5,241 nucleotides of DNA from QHWK01 sp035315685 (lineage in GTDB: Bacteria > Acidobacteriota > Vicinamibacteria > Vicinamibacterales > CAVVIG01): positions 1 to 5,241 of the forward strand of contig DATFXR010000869.1 in assembly GCA_035315685.1 (NCBI GenBank). Direction: 5' to 3'. The notes under the pieces are model-generated. The model had not been told where the DNA came from and did no database searches. It saw only the letters and a list, made by a program, of their open reading frames with translations. The stretch's first letter is position 1. Each line of letters starts with the position of its first letter. The position numbers and the translations under genes are program-made. Below are positions 1 to 5,120 of the stretch, one piece after another.

Positions 1-477
1 CATCACGTCGGGCCGGATCACCTTGATGGCGACCGCGACACCCAGCTCGTTGTCCCAGGCTTGATACACGGCGCCCATGCCACCGACGCCGAGGGCGCGG
101 ATGATGTGATAGCGCCCGCTGAACGACTGGCCGATCGCGAGCGGCCCTTCGCCCTTGCCGCCCGGAGTCGAATCAGACGAGGCAGCGGACCGCACGTTGG
201 TCAGCGCGTCTCCGTCCGACAGGGGCCGATCGGATGCGAGCGAATCCAGCGATGGCTTCCGAAGACCGCTCTCGAACGTCGTCAGATCGGCGGGCGAGGG
301 CACCTGAAAGGTAGTCGGGGCTTCAGTGTCGAACGAGATCGAAGTCGGCGCATCGGCCGGCGGACCCGTTGGCGGGGGAGTCAGAACACCGGCGAGAGCT
401 GCGTTGGTCAGTCCTGCGCAGCGCGGGCAGCGCCCGGACGTAGCGGGAATCGTGGTACCGCAACCAGGGCAGACCAT
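1..477 (-). CDS. Ser/Thr protein kinase with N-terminal zinc ribbon (N-terminal part; runs off left edge)
   Basis: This is the first 159 codons of a Hanks-type (eukaryotic-like) Ser/Thr protein kinase, which transfers phosphate from ATP to Ser/Thr of target proteins. Residues 3-20 carry CPGC and CPRC, a C-x2-C...C-x2-C zinc-ribbon head. Residues 21-118 are a Pro/Ser/Thr/Ala-rich linker with no visible fold. The kinase domain opens near residue 121 with GRYHIIRALG, followed by the glycine loop GVGGMGAVY (130-138) and the ATP-anchoring lysine in VAIK (K152). The catalytic HRD and DFG motifs lie outside the window, so activity cannot be judged. The start is ATG at 477: the same frame has a TGA at 507-505 and no other start between. 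No strong Shine-Dalgarno is visible. The gene is divergent from the beta-propeller gene. Kinase identity is firm; substrate and any C-terminal sensor or membrane segment are unknown. Confidence 0.93.
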   Translation of the reverse strand, partial: MVCPGCGTTIPATSGRCPRCAGLTNAALAGVLTPPPTGPPADAPTSISFDTEAPTTFQVPSPADLTTFESGLRKPSLDSLASDRPLSDGDALTNVRSAASSDSTPGGKGEGPLAIGQSFSGRYHIIRALGVGGMGAVYQAWDNELGVAVAIKVIRPDVM

Positions 478-503
478 TGGTGCACTTATGTGAGGGTTTG
501 GGA

Positions 504-512
504 ATCATAGCA
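504..512 (-). promoter_or_regulatory. Candidate extended -10 promoter for the kinase gene
   Basis: On the minus strand this reads TGC-TATGAT, a good match to a sigma-70 extended -10 element (TGnTATAAT). It lies 27 nt upstream of the kinase ATG, implying a short leader of about 20 nt. No convincing -35 hexamer lies 16-18 nt further upstream, which extended -10 promoters can tolerate. In a high-GC intergenic stretch this AT-rich box stands out, but the call rests on motif match alone. Confidence 0.4.
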
Positions 513-579
513 TGGGCAGTCGGCTCCGGGGCGAGCATTTACCGAAGCCGCCGACGCTGCTTTCCAACGTATCTTACCG

Positions 580-586
580 GGAGGAG
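580..586 (+). promoter_or_regulatory. Shine-Dalgarno that fixes the beta-propeller start
   Basis: GGAGGAG ends 6 nt before ATG at 593 but directly abuts the in-frame ATG at 587. Normal spacing therefore selects 593 as the start. It also argues against the longer open frame that reaches back to 512, whose extra residues precede the signal peptide. Confidence 0.75.
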
Positions 587-592
587 ATGGAT

Positions 593-1720
593 ATGACCGC
601 TCGGCGGCTCTCACAGTGCGCCGTGTTGCTGATCGCGATCGGGGTGCTGTTGCCCGCGGCGCGGGCGCAGCAGAATCAGACGCAACGCTTTCTCTACGCG
701 GCGCTGCCGGGCGTAGGCGGCGGAAACAATCTGAAGTATGGCGGCGCCGGCGTCCTCGTCTTCGACATCGATCACGGCCACAAGTTCGTGCGGCGGATAC
801 CGCTCCAGGGCACGATGCCGGACGGCGGACGGCAGGAAGCCATCAAAGGGATTGCCGCGCACGCGCGGACAGCGAGGCTGTACGTGTCCACCAGCCGTCG
901 CGTCGCGGCGTACGACCTCACGACCGACAAGCTCGCGTGGGAGCAGGCCTATGACGACCGCGGCACCGATCGGATCGCGCTGTCGCCCGACGGCAAGACG
1001 CTCTACGCGCCGTCGCTGGGCGCGCCGAAATGGATCATCGCGGACGCGGCGACTGGCGCGCGCGTCGGCGCGGTCGACAAGCCGGGACGCCCGCACAACA
1101 CGCAGTTCTCGGACGATGGCACGCGCGTGTACTTCGAGGCGGAAGGCGACACGCGGACGATGTCCGTGGTCGACGCGAAGACGCGGACGATCGTGAAAGA
1201 GATCGGTCCGTTCGGCAACATGGTCCGGCCGTTCACCTTCAACGGCAAGCAGACGCTGCTCTTCGCCAACATCAACGACTTCCTCGGCTTCGAGATCGCC
1301 GACCTCACGACCGGCGCCATTGTCGGACACGTCGAAGTACCCGGCGTCACGGCCGGCCGGTCGCCGACCCACGGCATTCCGAGCCACGGCATCGCGATGA
1401 CCCAGGACGAGACCGAGATCTGGATTGCCGATAACGCCAACAACTACCTGCGCATCTTCGACGCCACCGTGATGCCGCCGACGCTGAAGACGAGCGTCAA
1501 GGTGCGCGACGAACCGGGGTGGATCACGTTCGGCATCGACGGCAGGCTCGCGTATCCGTCGACCGGCGACGTGGTCGACGTGCGCACGAAGCAGATCGTG
1601 GCGACGTTGCAGGACGAGAACGGCGCGAACGCGGAGAGCGAGAAGATGCTCGAGATCGACTTCGCGGGCGGCAAGCCGTCGGTTGCCGGCGATCAATTCG
1701 GCAAAGGAAAGAAGCGTTAG
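593..1720 (+). CDS. Secreted YVTN-type seven-bladed beta-propeller protein
   Basis: A 375-residue exported beta-propeller of the YVTN/lactonase-like superfamily. Residues 1-25 form a Sec signal peptide: RR at 4-5, a hydrophobic core ending LLPA, and ARA|QQ cleavage after A25. Seven repeats follow, each with a strand ending in a pattern like LYVSTS and a closing strand like AYDLTT or VFDID. They begin near residues 33, 94, 127, 169, 213, 265 and 310. Typical signatures are SPDGKTLY (131-138), SDDGTRVYF (173-181), EIWIADNANN (275-284) and LRIFD (286-290). The C-terminus is a short basic GKGKKR tail. Such proteins include lactonases, PQQ-linked catabolism propellers and pure binding scaffolds. 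No catalytic residue set is recognisable, so the substrate is unknown. The SDR gene follows 29 nt downstream on the same strand. Confidence 0.88.
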   Translation: MTARRLSQCAVLLIAIGVLLPAARAQQNQTQRFLYAALPGVGGGNNLKYGGAGVLVFDIDHGHKFVRRIPLQGTMPDGGRQEAIKGIAAHARTARLYVSTSRRVAAYDLTTDKLAWEQAYDDRGTDRIALSPDGKTLYAPSLGAPKWIIADAATGARVGAVDKPGRPHNTQFSDDGTRVYFEAEGDTRTMSVVDAKTRTIVKEIGPFGNMVRPFTFNGKQTLLFANINDFLGFEIADLTTGAIVGHVEVPGVTAGRSPTHGIPSHGIAMTQDETEIWIADNANNYLRIFDATVMPPTLKTSVKVRDEPGWITFGIDGRLAYPSTGDVVDVRTKQIVATLQDENGANAESEKMLEIDFAGGKPSVAGDQFGKGKKR

Positions 1721-1731
1721 TTTTCCTCGCT

Positions 1732-1762
1732 GGAGGTCATGAGCCGACGATGCGAGTCCTGA
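1732..1762 (+). promoter_or_regulatory. SDR translation start region with overlapping 7-codon mini-ORF
   Basis: GGAGG at 1732-1736 is the only good Shine-Dalgarno here. It sits 13 nt from the SDR ATG at 1750 (longer than ideal) and 2 nt from an out-of-frame ATG at 1739 (too short). The 1739 ATG opens a 7-codon frame ending TGA at 1760-1762, overlapping the SDR start. No alternative in-frame start for the SDR gives a better fit, and MRVLIIGATGFIG is the expected N-terminus of the family. The mini-ORF may be meaningless. Confidence 0.4.
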
Positions 1763-2658
1763 TCATCGGCGCCACGGGATTCATCGGCCGCGCACTCGTA
1801 GCGCGGCTTCGTCGCGATGGTCATACGATCGTCGCATCGGTGCGTTCGGAATCGCGCGCGCGAAGCATGCTCGGCGGCGACGTCGAGCTGCTCGCCGCGG
1901 CACGTGGAGCCGATGCGCTCGTCGCAGCGCTCGCGACGAGCGATGCGGTCGTCAATCTCGCCGGTGAAGCGATCGTCGGCAAGCGGTGGACGCCGTCGCG
2001 ACGTCGCGTTCTCGAGGAGAGCCGCGTCGGCGTGACGCGGGAGCTGGTTCGCGCGATCGCGGCAGCCACGCCCCGGCCGCGCGTGCTCGCCTCCGGCAGC
2101 GCGGTCGGCTGGTACGGCGATCGCGCCGATGAGCGCCTCACGGAGGCGTCGTCGCCGGGCGACGACTTTCTCGCGCGGCTGTGCCGGGACTGGGAGGCTG
2201 CGGCGACCGCAGCGGAACAATCAGCCGTGCGCGTCGTGCTGCTGCGCACGAGCATCGTCCTCGGTCGGAACGGCGGCGCTCTCGCGCAGATGATGCCGCC
2301 GTTTCGTCTCGGCCTCGGCGGTCCAATCGGCAACGGACGCCAGTATTTCCCCTGGATTCACCTTCACGATCATGTTGCCGCCGTCGCGACGATGATCGCC
2401 GACGAGCGCTATCACGGCCCGGTGAATCTCGTCGCGCCGCACGAGACATCGAGTCGGATGTTTGCGGCGGCGCTCGGACGCGCGCTCCATCGCCCCGCGG
2501 TTCTGCCGACGCCCGCCTTCGCGCTGCGGGTGATCTTCGGCGAGGCGTCGACCACGCTGCTCGCGAGTCAGCGCGCCGTGCCCGCGGTCCTCAACGCGCA
2601 TGGGTTCACGTTCGCGTTTACGGATCTCGATGCCGCGCTGGCGGATATCGTTCGCTAG
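1750..2658 (+). CDS. TIGR01777-family atypical SDR (NAD(P)-binding 'epimerase', YfcH/SDR39U1-like) with DUF1731 tail
   Basis: A 302-residue soluble protein matching the TIGR01777 sugar-nucleotide-epimerase-like family from end to end, at the usual length. The Rossmann dinucleotide motif GATGFIG is at 7-13. Family signatures follow: NLAGEAI (69-75) with KRWTP (78-82), SGSAVGWYGD (115-124), RTSIVLG with NGGAL, GLGGPIGNG, and the WIHLHD segment (202-207). The C-terminal DUF1731 part begins near residue 252 (LPTPAFALRVIFGE) and includes SQRAVP and a GFTF motif. The usual SDR YxxxK is not intact: Y122 is followed by A126 where Lys would be, a trait of this atypical group. Redox or epimerase activity is therefore unproven, and the true substrate of the family is not established. 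It is probably co-transcribed with the propeller gene. Family assignment is very secure; function is not. Confidence 0.95.
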   Translation: MRVLIIGATGFIGRALVARLRRDGHTIVASVRSESRARSMLGGDVELLAAARGADALVAALATSDAVVNLAGEAIVGKRWTPSRRRVLEESRVGVTRELVRAIAAATPRPRVLASGSAVGWYGDRADERLTEASSPGDDFLARLCRDWEAAATAAEQSAVRVVLLRTSIVLGRNGGALAQMMPPFRLGLGGPIGNGRQYFPWIHLHDHVAAVATMIADERYHGPVNLVAPHETSSRMFAAALGRALHRPAVLPTPAFALRVIFGEASTTLLASQRAVPAVLNAHGFTFAFTDLDAALADIVR

Positions 2659-2831
2659 GGTGTGCTGTAGCGGTCGGGCGGGTCAGGCAGTCGGGCGGAT
2701 CGCAGCAGGGGTGAAAAGCCGGCGTGTCGGCAAAGCAATCGTGACACCGCCGCTCGTGACTGCTTTTCTGACAGCGACGTACCACCTGGTCACGCGCTGA
2801 GGATGAAAAACGTAGCACGACGGCCTCCGCC

Positions 2832-2851
2832 TCCGCCGAGGCTACGGCGGA
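2832..2851. repeat. REP-like GC hairpin with competing alternative fold
   Basis: TCCGCCG (2832-2838) and CGGCGGA (2845-2851) are perfect inverted repeats around the loop AGGCTA. The sequence just upstream is a doubled CTCCGC run, so GCCTC (2829-2833) can instead pair with GAGGC (2838-2842) around a CGCC tetraloop; the two folds exclude each other. CGTAGC at 2811-2816 can also pair with GCTACG at 2841-2846. Such compact GC hairpins in intergenic DNA resemble dispersed REP-type elements. Whether this one is dispersed in the genome cannot be seen here. Confidence 0.55.
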
Positions 2852-2870
2852 TAAGTCAGCCGAACCAGGT

Positions 2871-2934
2871 CGCCACGAAAGCACGAAGGCACGAAGATCA
2901 ATGTTCTTCTTCGTGATTTCGTGTCTTCGTGGCG
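2871..2934. repeat. 64-bp imperfect palindrome built from CACGAA octamers
   Basis: The left arm is three consecutive octamers of form NCACGAAN (2873-2880, 2881-2888, 2889-2896). The right arm is three reverse-complement octamers NTTCGTGN (2909-2916, 2917-2924, 2925-2932). CGCC at 2871-2874 and GGCG at 2931-2934 close the ends. Over 27 aligned positions the arms pair at 23, with two 2-nt internal mismatches, around a 12-nt centre. As RNA it would form a long hairpin; as DNA it could be a cruciform. I have the impression that CACGAA-type palindromes recur in acidobacterial and other soil genomes. That is recollection, not evidence from this window. Confidence 0.8.
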
Positions 2935-2968
2935 GATCCCCGGGTCCCGGTGTGCCAAGTACGTGCTA

Positions 2969-3367
2969 CTAATGTTTCGCGGCCTGTGGAATCTTCAACT
3001 GCTGGCCCGGCTTGATCTTGTCGGGATCTGACAACTGATCGCGATTGGCGTTGAAAATCTCCATGTACGCGGTCGCGTCGCCGAGCAGGTGCTTGGCGAT
3101 CTTGCTGAGCGTATCACCCGGTTGCACGGTGTAGGTCGTTTGCGCGGCGCTTGCCGCCGCCCCGCCGCCGGTCGCCTGAATATCGGCGATGATGTCGTCG
3201 CGCCAGTCGGGAACGGTCTTGATCGCGTCCCAGATCTTGTTCGCTTCTTCCTGGGTCTGGGTAGTGCCCTTGAAATAGAGCTTGCCGTCGCGCTCTTCAG
3301 CTGAGCCCTGCATTCGGAAGCCTTTCGCCGTCTGAATGGCAAGGTCGTACTTTTCGCGCAGTCCCAT
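2969..3367 (-). CDS. BON-like + LysM domain protein (Kbp/YgaU-like)
   Basis: A 132-residue protein with the layout of E. coli Kbp (YgaU), a cytosolic K+-binding BON-LysM protein. Residues 1-64 form a BON-like alpha/beta domain (GKLYFKGTTQTQEEANKIW, 28-46, then DIIADI, 58-63). An Ala/Gly linker (65-76) leads to a LysM domain (79-127): YTVQPGDTLSKIAKHLLG, then IFNANRD and DKIKPGQQLKIP, close to the Kbp end. There is no signal peptide, so a cytosolic place as for Kbp is likely, although LysM otherwise binds peptidoglycan. The start is ATG at 3367, preceded by GAAGGAGG (3380-3373) at 5-nt spacing; the frame is open nine codons further up but without such a site. It lies 53 nt after the cupin gene and probably belongs to the same operon. 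K+ binding is inferred from similarity only. Confidence 0.9.
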   Translation of the reverse strand: MGLREKYDLAIQTAKGFRMQGSAEERDGKLYFKGTTQTQEEANKIWDAIKTVPDWRDDIIADIQATGGGAAASAAQTTYTVQPGDTLSKIAKHLLGDATAYMEIFNANRDQLSDPDKIKPGQQLKIPQAAKH

Positions 3368-3372
3368 AGATG

Positions 3373-3380
3373 CCTCCTTC
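3373..3380 (-). promoter_or_regulatory. Strong Shine-Dalgarno for the LysM gene
   Basis: On the minus strand this reads GAAGGAGG, 5 nt before the ATG at 3367. It is the strongest ribosome site in the minus-strand operon and decides the start against the upstream in-frame ATG at 3394. It suggests the LysM protein is translated independently of, and perhaps more strongly than, the two genes before it. Confidence 0.75.
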
Positions 3381-3420
3381 GCGACGCGCCTCACGCAACG
3401 ATGCTGCCATGGCCGCTCGA

Positions 3421-3924
3421 CTAGCGGGGGAGATCGAAGCGCACTTCGAGGTAGGTAATCGTGCCGTCGAGATCCTTGTACCAGTGCGGCGTGCCTGCCG
3501 GGATCAGGATGACATCGCCCTTCGCGACATGCCGGCTGACGCCGCCGTCGATCGTCGCGCCGCTCGATCCGCTTCCGCTGGCCGCAGTCGGTCTGATGAT
3601 CGTGCCGCCCGTCACCAGGGTGCCGCCGCCGTCGACGATGTGATGCACCTCGGTTCCGTCGGGATGTGCGATCGCACCCTGCGGTGTCGTGCGCTGGACA
3701 ACGTTGACGCGATAGCGATCCGCGTTCTTCACCGGAGCGGTGTGCATCGCCGGCGCGTTCTTCGCGGCCTCCTTCAACGTCGTCATCAGCTCGCCTTCAG
3801 TGAGGTAGATCGCTGCCGCCGAGCTCGACTGGGCGACGATGCGCGCCGGGACCAGCGGCTCGGCGCAGACGCACGCGGCGAGCACGATGGCTGTGAAGGC
3901 GGCGCGTCGCACGTTCCGCGTCAT
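3421..3924 (-). CDS. Exported single-domain cupin protein
   Basis: A 167-residue protein with an export signal and one cupin beta-barrel. The N-terminus (RNVRR then AFTAIVLAACVCA) is a signal sequence. LAAC at 15-18 fits a lipobox with C18 as lipidation site, but signal peptidase I cleavage after VCA (A21) or IVA (A31) is also possible. Cupin motif 1 spans about 83-106 (TEVHHIVDGGGTLVTGG): the usual H-x-H-x3-E is replaced by E92-x-H94-x3-D98, with H87 and H95 nearby. Motif 2 is GDVILIPAGTPHW (136-148) with H147. Metal binding is thus plausible with altered ligands. Between the motifs lies a Gly/Ser-rich insert (114-122). The ATG at 3924 overlaps the preceding gene's stop as ATGA and has no good ribosome site of its own, implying translational coupling. 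The reaction is unknown. Confidence 0.88.
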   Translation of the reverse strand: MTRNVRRAAFTAIVLAACVCAEPLVPARIVAQSSSAAAIYLTEGELMTTLKEAAKNAPAMHTAPVKNADRYRVNVVQRTTPQGAIAHPDGTEVHHIVDGGGTLVTGGTIIRPTAASGSGSSGATIDGGVSRHVAKGDVILIPAGTPHWYKDLDGTITYLEVRFDLPR

Positions 3925-4865
3925 TTCTGTTTGTCCGTGGGTTTGGCTGCCTGCTTCTCCTGATAGCGCGCCCCCTGCAGCACGCCGGTGAGCGCGTAGT
4001 TGCCCTCGTGGCACGCGTACTCGAAGATGCGCTCGTCCGTGCGGACCATCGGGATCGATGCACGCCACGGCCGCGTCCACGTGTCGGGATCCTCGACGGT
4101 GAATTCGTAACGCAGCGCTTCAGCGCTCTCGCGCGTGAAGCGCTCGACGAGATGCAGCTTCGGGGTCGCCCCTCGGAATCCGCCGTCGAGCGAGAAGTTC
4201 GTCGTGTCGACGACGAGCGTGTCGCCGTCCCACCGCCCGATCGAGTCGCCGGTGACGAAGCGAATCTGCTGGGGCGCATGCTCGCGCCGCGTCAGATCGA
4301 CGATCCGCGCGCTGTGGATCATCTCGTTCAGGATCAGCACGCGATCGCGGGTCTGCACGAGCTGCATGTTGTTGTTGTAGGCGCTCGGCACCATCGGCGG
4401 GCCGGAGTTGAAGCCGAGGATGCAGCGCTCGGCCAGCGGCCGCTCTTCGGGATTGTCGAAGTGACCGCGGCGATCGGCTAGTCGCTTCTGTGCGGCAGCC
4501 GTGAGCGCGGGCACGCGGCCATCCGCAGGATCGACGACGAGCGACGGCTGCCGCGCGATACGCTTGCCGAAGTCCCACCAGAAGTCGTTGTAGGCGCGCT
4601 CGACGTCGGCCGCCGCGCCGCCGTCGCGCTTATCCTTGTTGGACGTCTCGATGCGACGCTGTGCGAACTCCTCTGCCTCTTCGTCGCTGACCGTCTGCTT
4701 GTCGGCGAACTCGCTCGGCCGTTCGAACGGCGTGAGCTGAGCGAAATCCCACGTCGCCTGGAGATCTGGATGTCCGTCTGCCGTGCGCGCCACGGGCCCC
4801 TTCTTCGACTGCGCAGCAAGTGGGACGGCCAGCAGCAGGAGGATGCCGAACGCGAGGGAACGCAT
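3921..4865 (-). CDS. Secreted protein of uncharacterised GHPDLQ..TW family (soil Acidobacteriota type)
   Basis: A 314-residue exported protein. A signal peptide (MRSLAFGILLLLAVPLAA) ends near A18. The mature protein begins with GHPDLQATW (31-39) and TPFERP (45-50). It continues with an acidic, charged stretch (60-90) and the blocks YNDFWWD (92-98), SLVVDPADGRVP (108-119), ERPLAERC (141-148), GFNSGPPM and YNNNMQ (151-168), ILNEMIHSARIV (178-189), GRWDGDTLVVDTTNF (210-224), VERFTR (240-245), YEFTVEDPDTWTRPW (253-267) and EYACHEGNY (282-290). I recognise this block order from large paralogous families in acidobacterial genomes that have no assigned function. C148 and C285 are the only cysteines of the mature protein and could form a disulfide. 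It is first in its operon; AAAGGAG (4879-4873) lies 7 nt before ATG 4865. The charged tail is Lys/Gln-rich. Family recognition is good; function is unknown. Confidence 0.87.
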   Translation of the reverse strand: MRSLAFGILLLLAVPLAAQSKKGPVARTADGHPDLQATWDFAQLTPFERPSEFADKQTVSDEEAEEFAQRRIETSNKDKRDGGAAADVERAYNDFWWDFGKRIARQPSLVVDPADGRVPALTAAAQKRLADRRGHFDNPEERPLAERCILGFNSGPPMVPSAYNNNMQLVQTRDRVLILNEMIHSARIVDLTRREHAPQQIRFVTGDSIGRWDGDTLVVDTTNFSLDGGFRGATPKLHLVERFTRESAEALRYEFTVEDPDTWTRPWRASIPMVRTDERIFEYACHEGNYALTGVLQGARYQEKQAAKPTDKQK

Positions 4866-4898
4866 GGTGCCGCTCCTTTCGAGGTCTGGAACGCAAAG

Positions 4899-4912
4899 GT
4901 CGCTCGAGCGAC
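4899..4912. promoter_or_regulatory. Perfect 14-bp palindrome, candidate operator of the minus-strand operon
   Basis: GTCGCTCGAGCGAC is a perfect 14-bp palindrome, 33 nt upstream of the ATG at 4865. It lies just downstream of a TAGACT box (4921-4916, minus strand), so it would cover the predicted transcription start. A dimeric repressor bound there would block initiation. No regulator gene is in the window, and the palindrome might be only a 5' UTR hairpin or chance. Confidence 0.4.
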
Positions 4913-4957
4913 ACAAGTCTACGCCCGAACCGGCCCGGCGGGGGCAGGCTTGTGTCG
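4909..4957. repeat. 9-bp inverted repeat flanking the operon promoter
   Basis: CGACACAAG (4909-4917) and CTTGTGTCG (4949-4957) are exact inverted repeats, 40 bp from start to start with a very GC-rich spacer. The left arm overlaps both the 14-bp palindrome and the candidate -10 box. The spacing is close to four helical turns, which would suit two protein sites on one face of the DNA. No protein can be named. Confidence 0.4.
4916..4921 (-). promoter_or_regulatory. Candidate -10 box of the minus-strand operon
   Basis: TAGACT on the minus strand lies about 50 nt before the first ATG of the operon. The same hexamer occurs before the FHA gene on the other strand. No clear TTGACA-like -35 is seen at the right spacing, so the call is tentative. 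Confidence 0.3.
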
Positions 4958-4960
4958 GAG

Positions 4961-4990
4961 CGGCGTCAGGTACGTCACGCACCGACGCCG
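4961..4990. other. GC stem-loop in the divergent control region
   Basis: CGGCGTC (4961-4967) pairs with GACGCCG (4984-4990). GGT (4969-4971) with ACC (4981-4983) extends the stem past a one-base bulge, leaving a 9-nt loop, ACGTCACGC. No T-run follows on either strand, so it is not an intrinsic terminator. It could be a binding site or simply a consequence of high GC. Confidence 0.35.
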
Positions 4991-5099
4991 AGCCGATTGA
5001 CCCGCTGGTCGCCGACGCGCGCGCTCGCCTCGGCAGGCACGTTCGCTGATTGCCGTGTTACGTGAGGACCGGTCGATCCGAAAACCGTCGGGACTGCGC

Positions 5100-5105
5100 T
5101 AGACT
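5100..5105 (+). promoter_or_regulatory. Candidate -10 box of the FHA-domain gene
   Basis: TAGACT ends 15 nt before the GTG start at 5121, which would give a very short leader. It matches the hexamer before the divergent operon, but no convincing -35 is visible. Only a weak ribosome site (around ACGAG, 5110-5114) lies before the GTG. Confidence 0.3.
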
Positions 5106-5120
5106 GCGAACGAGTCACCC

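Larger units (their letters stand above)
2659..2968. other. Convergent intergenic region with REP-like repeats, no gene
   Basis: This 310-bp gap lies between the ends of the SDR gene (plus) and the LysM gene (minus). The short open frames in it have no recognisable protein and no good ribosome site. The left half holds scattered short repeats: GTCGGGCGG twice (2673-2681, 2690-2698), TCGTGAC twice (2739-2745, 2754-2760), and GAAAAGC/GCTTTTC (2713-2719, 2762-2768). The right half holds the two inverted-repeat modules described separately. There is no strong intrinsic terminator for either gene. The best is a 4-bp GCCG/CGGC hairpin at 2718-2731 followed on the minus strand by TTTT, which is weak. 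Confidence 0.7.

Noticed and set aside
61..510. Plus-strand open frame opposite the kinase
   Set aside because: The minus strand encodes the glycine loop and VAIK of a kinase in frame to the window edge; the plus frame is Arg/Gly-rich with no family resemblance.
323..538. Minus-strand 71-codon frame overlapping the kinase start
   Set aside because: It is in another frame from the kinase and shows no motif; the zinc ribbon and kinase domain read from ATG 477.
611..1696. Long minus-strand open frame (361 codons) opposite the beta-propeller gene
   Set aside because: Arg/Val/Asp-rich low-quality sequence with no motif. It mirrors the plus-strand gene, which has a signal peptide, ribosome site and clear repeats. 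Typical antisense shadow in high-GC DNA.
2713..2731. Intrinsic terminator for the minus-strand operon
   Set aside because: Only a 4-bp GCCG/CGGC stem before TTTT and about 240 nt beyond the LysM stop; too weak to call.
2600..2800. Possible small gene at the SDR end
   Set aside because: Half of it lies inside the SDR coding end, there is no ribosome site, and the rest is in repeat-bearing intergenic DNA.
2873..2932. CRISPR-like array
   Set aside because: The octamers are contiguous without unique spacers and the second half is inverted; no cas genes are present.
2934..2945. GGATCCCCGGGT resembling a plasmid polylinker (BamHI-SmaI)
   Set aside because: The match stops at once (CCCGG follows, not the next polylinker site) and native genes lie on both sides; chance in GC-rich DNA, not vector contamination.
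3370..3963. Plus-strand frame (197 codons) opposite the cupin gene
   Set aside because: No domain signs; the minus strand has a signal peptide and both cupin motifs.
4008..4481. Plus-strand frame (157 codons) opposite the GHPDLQ gene
   Set aside because: Shadow of a gene with many recognisable conserved blocks; composition is charged and repetitive with no fold signal.
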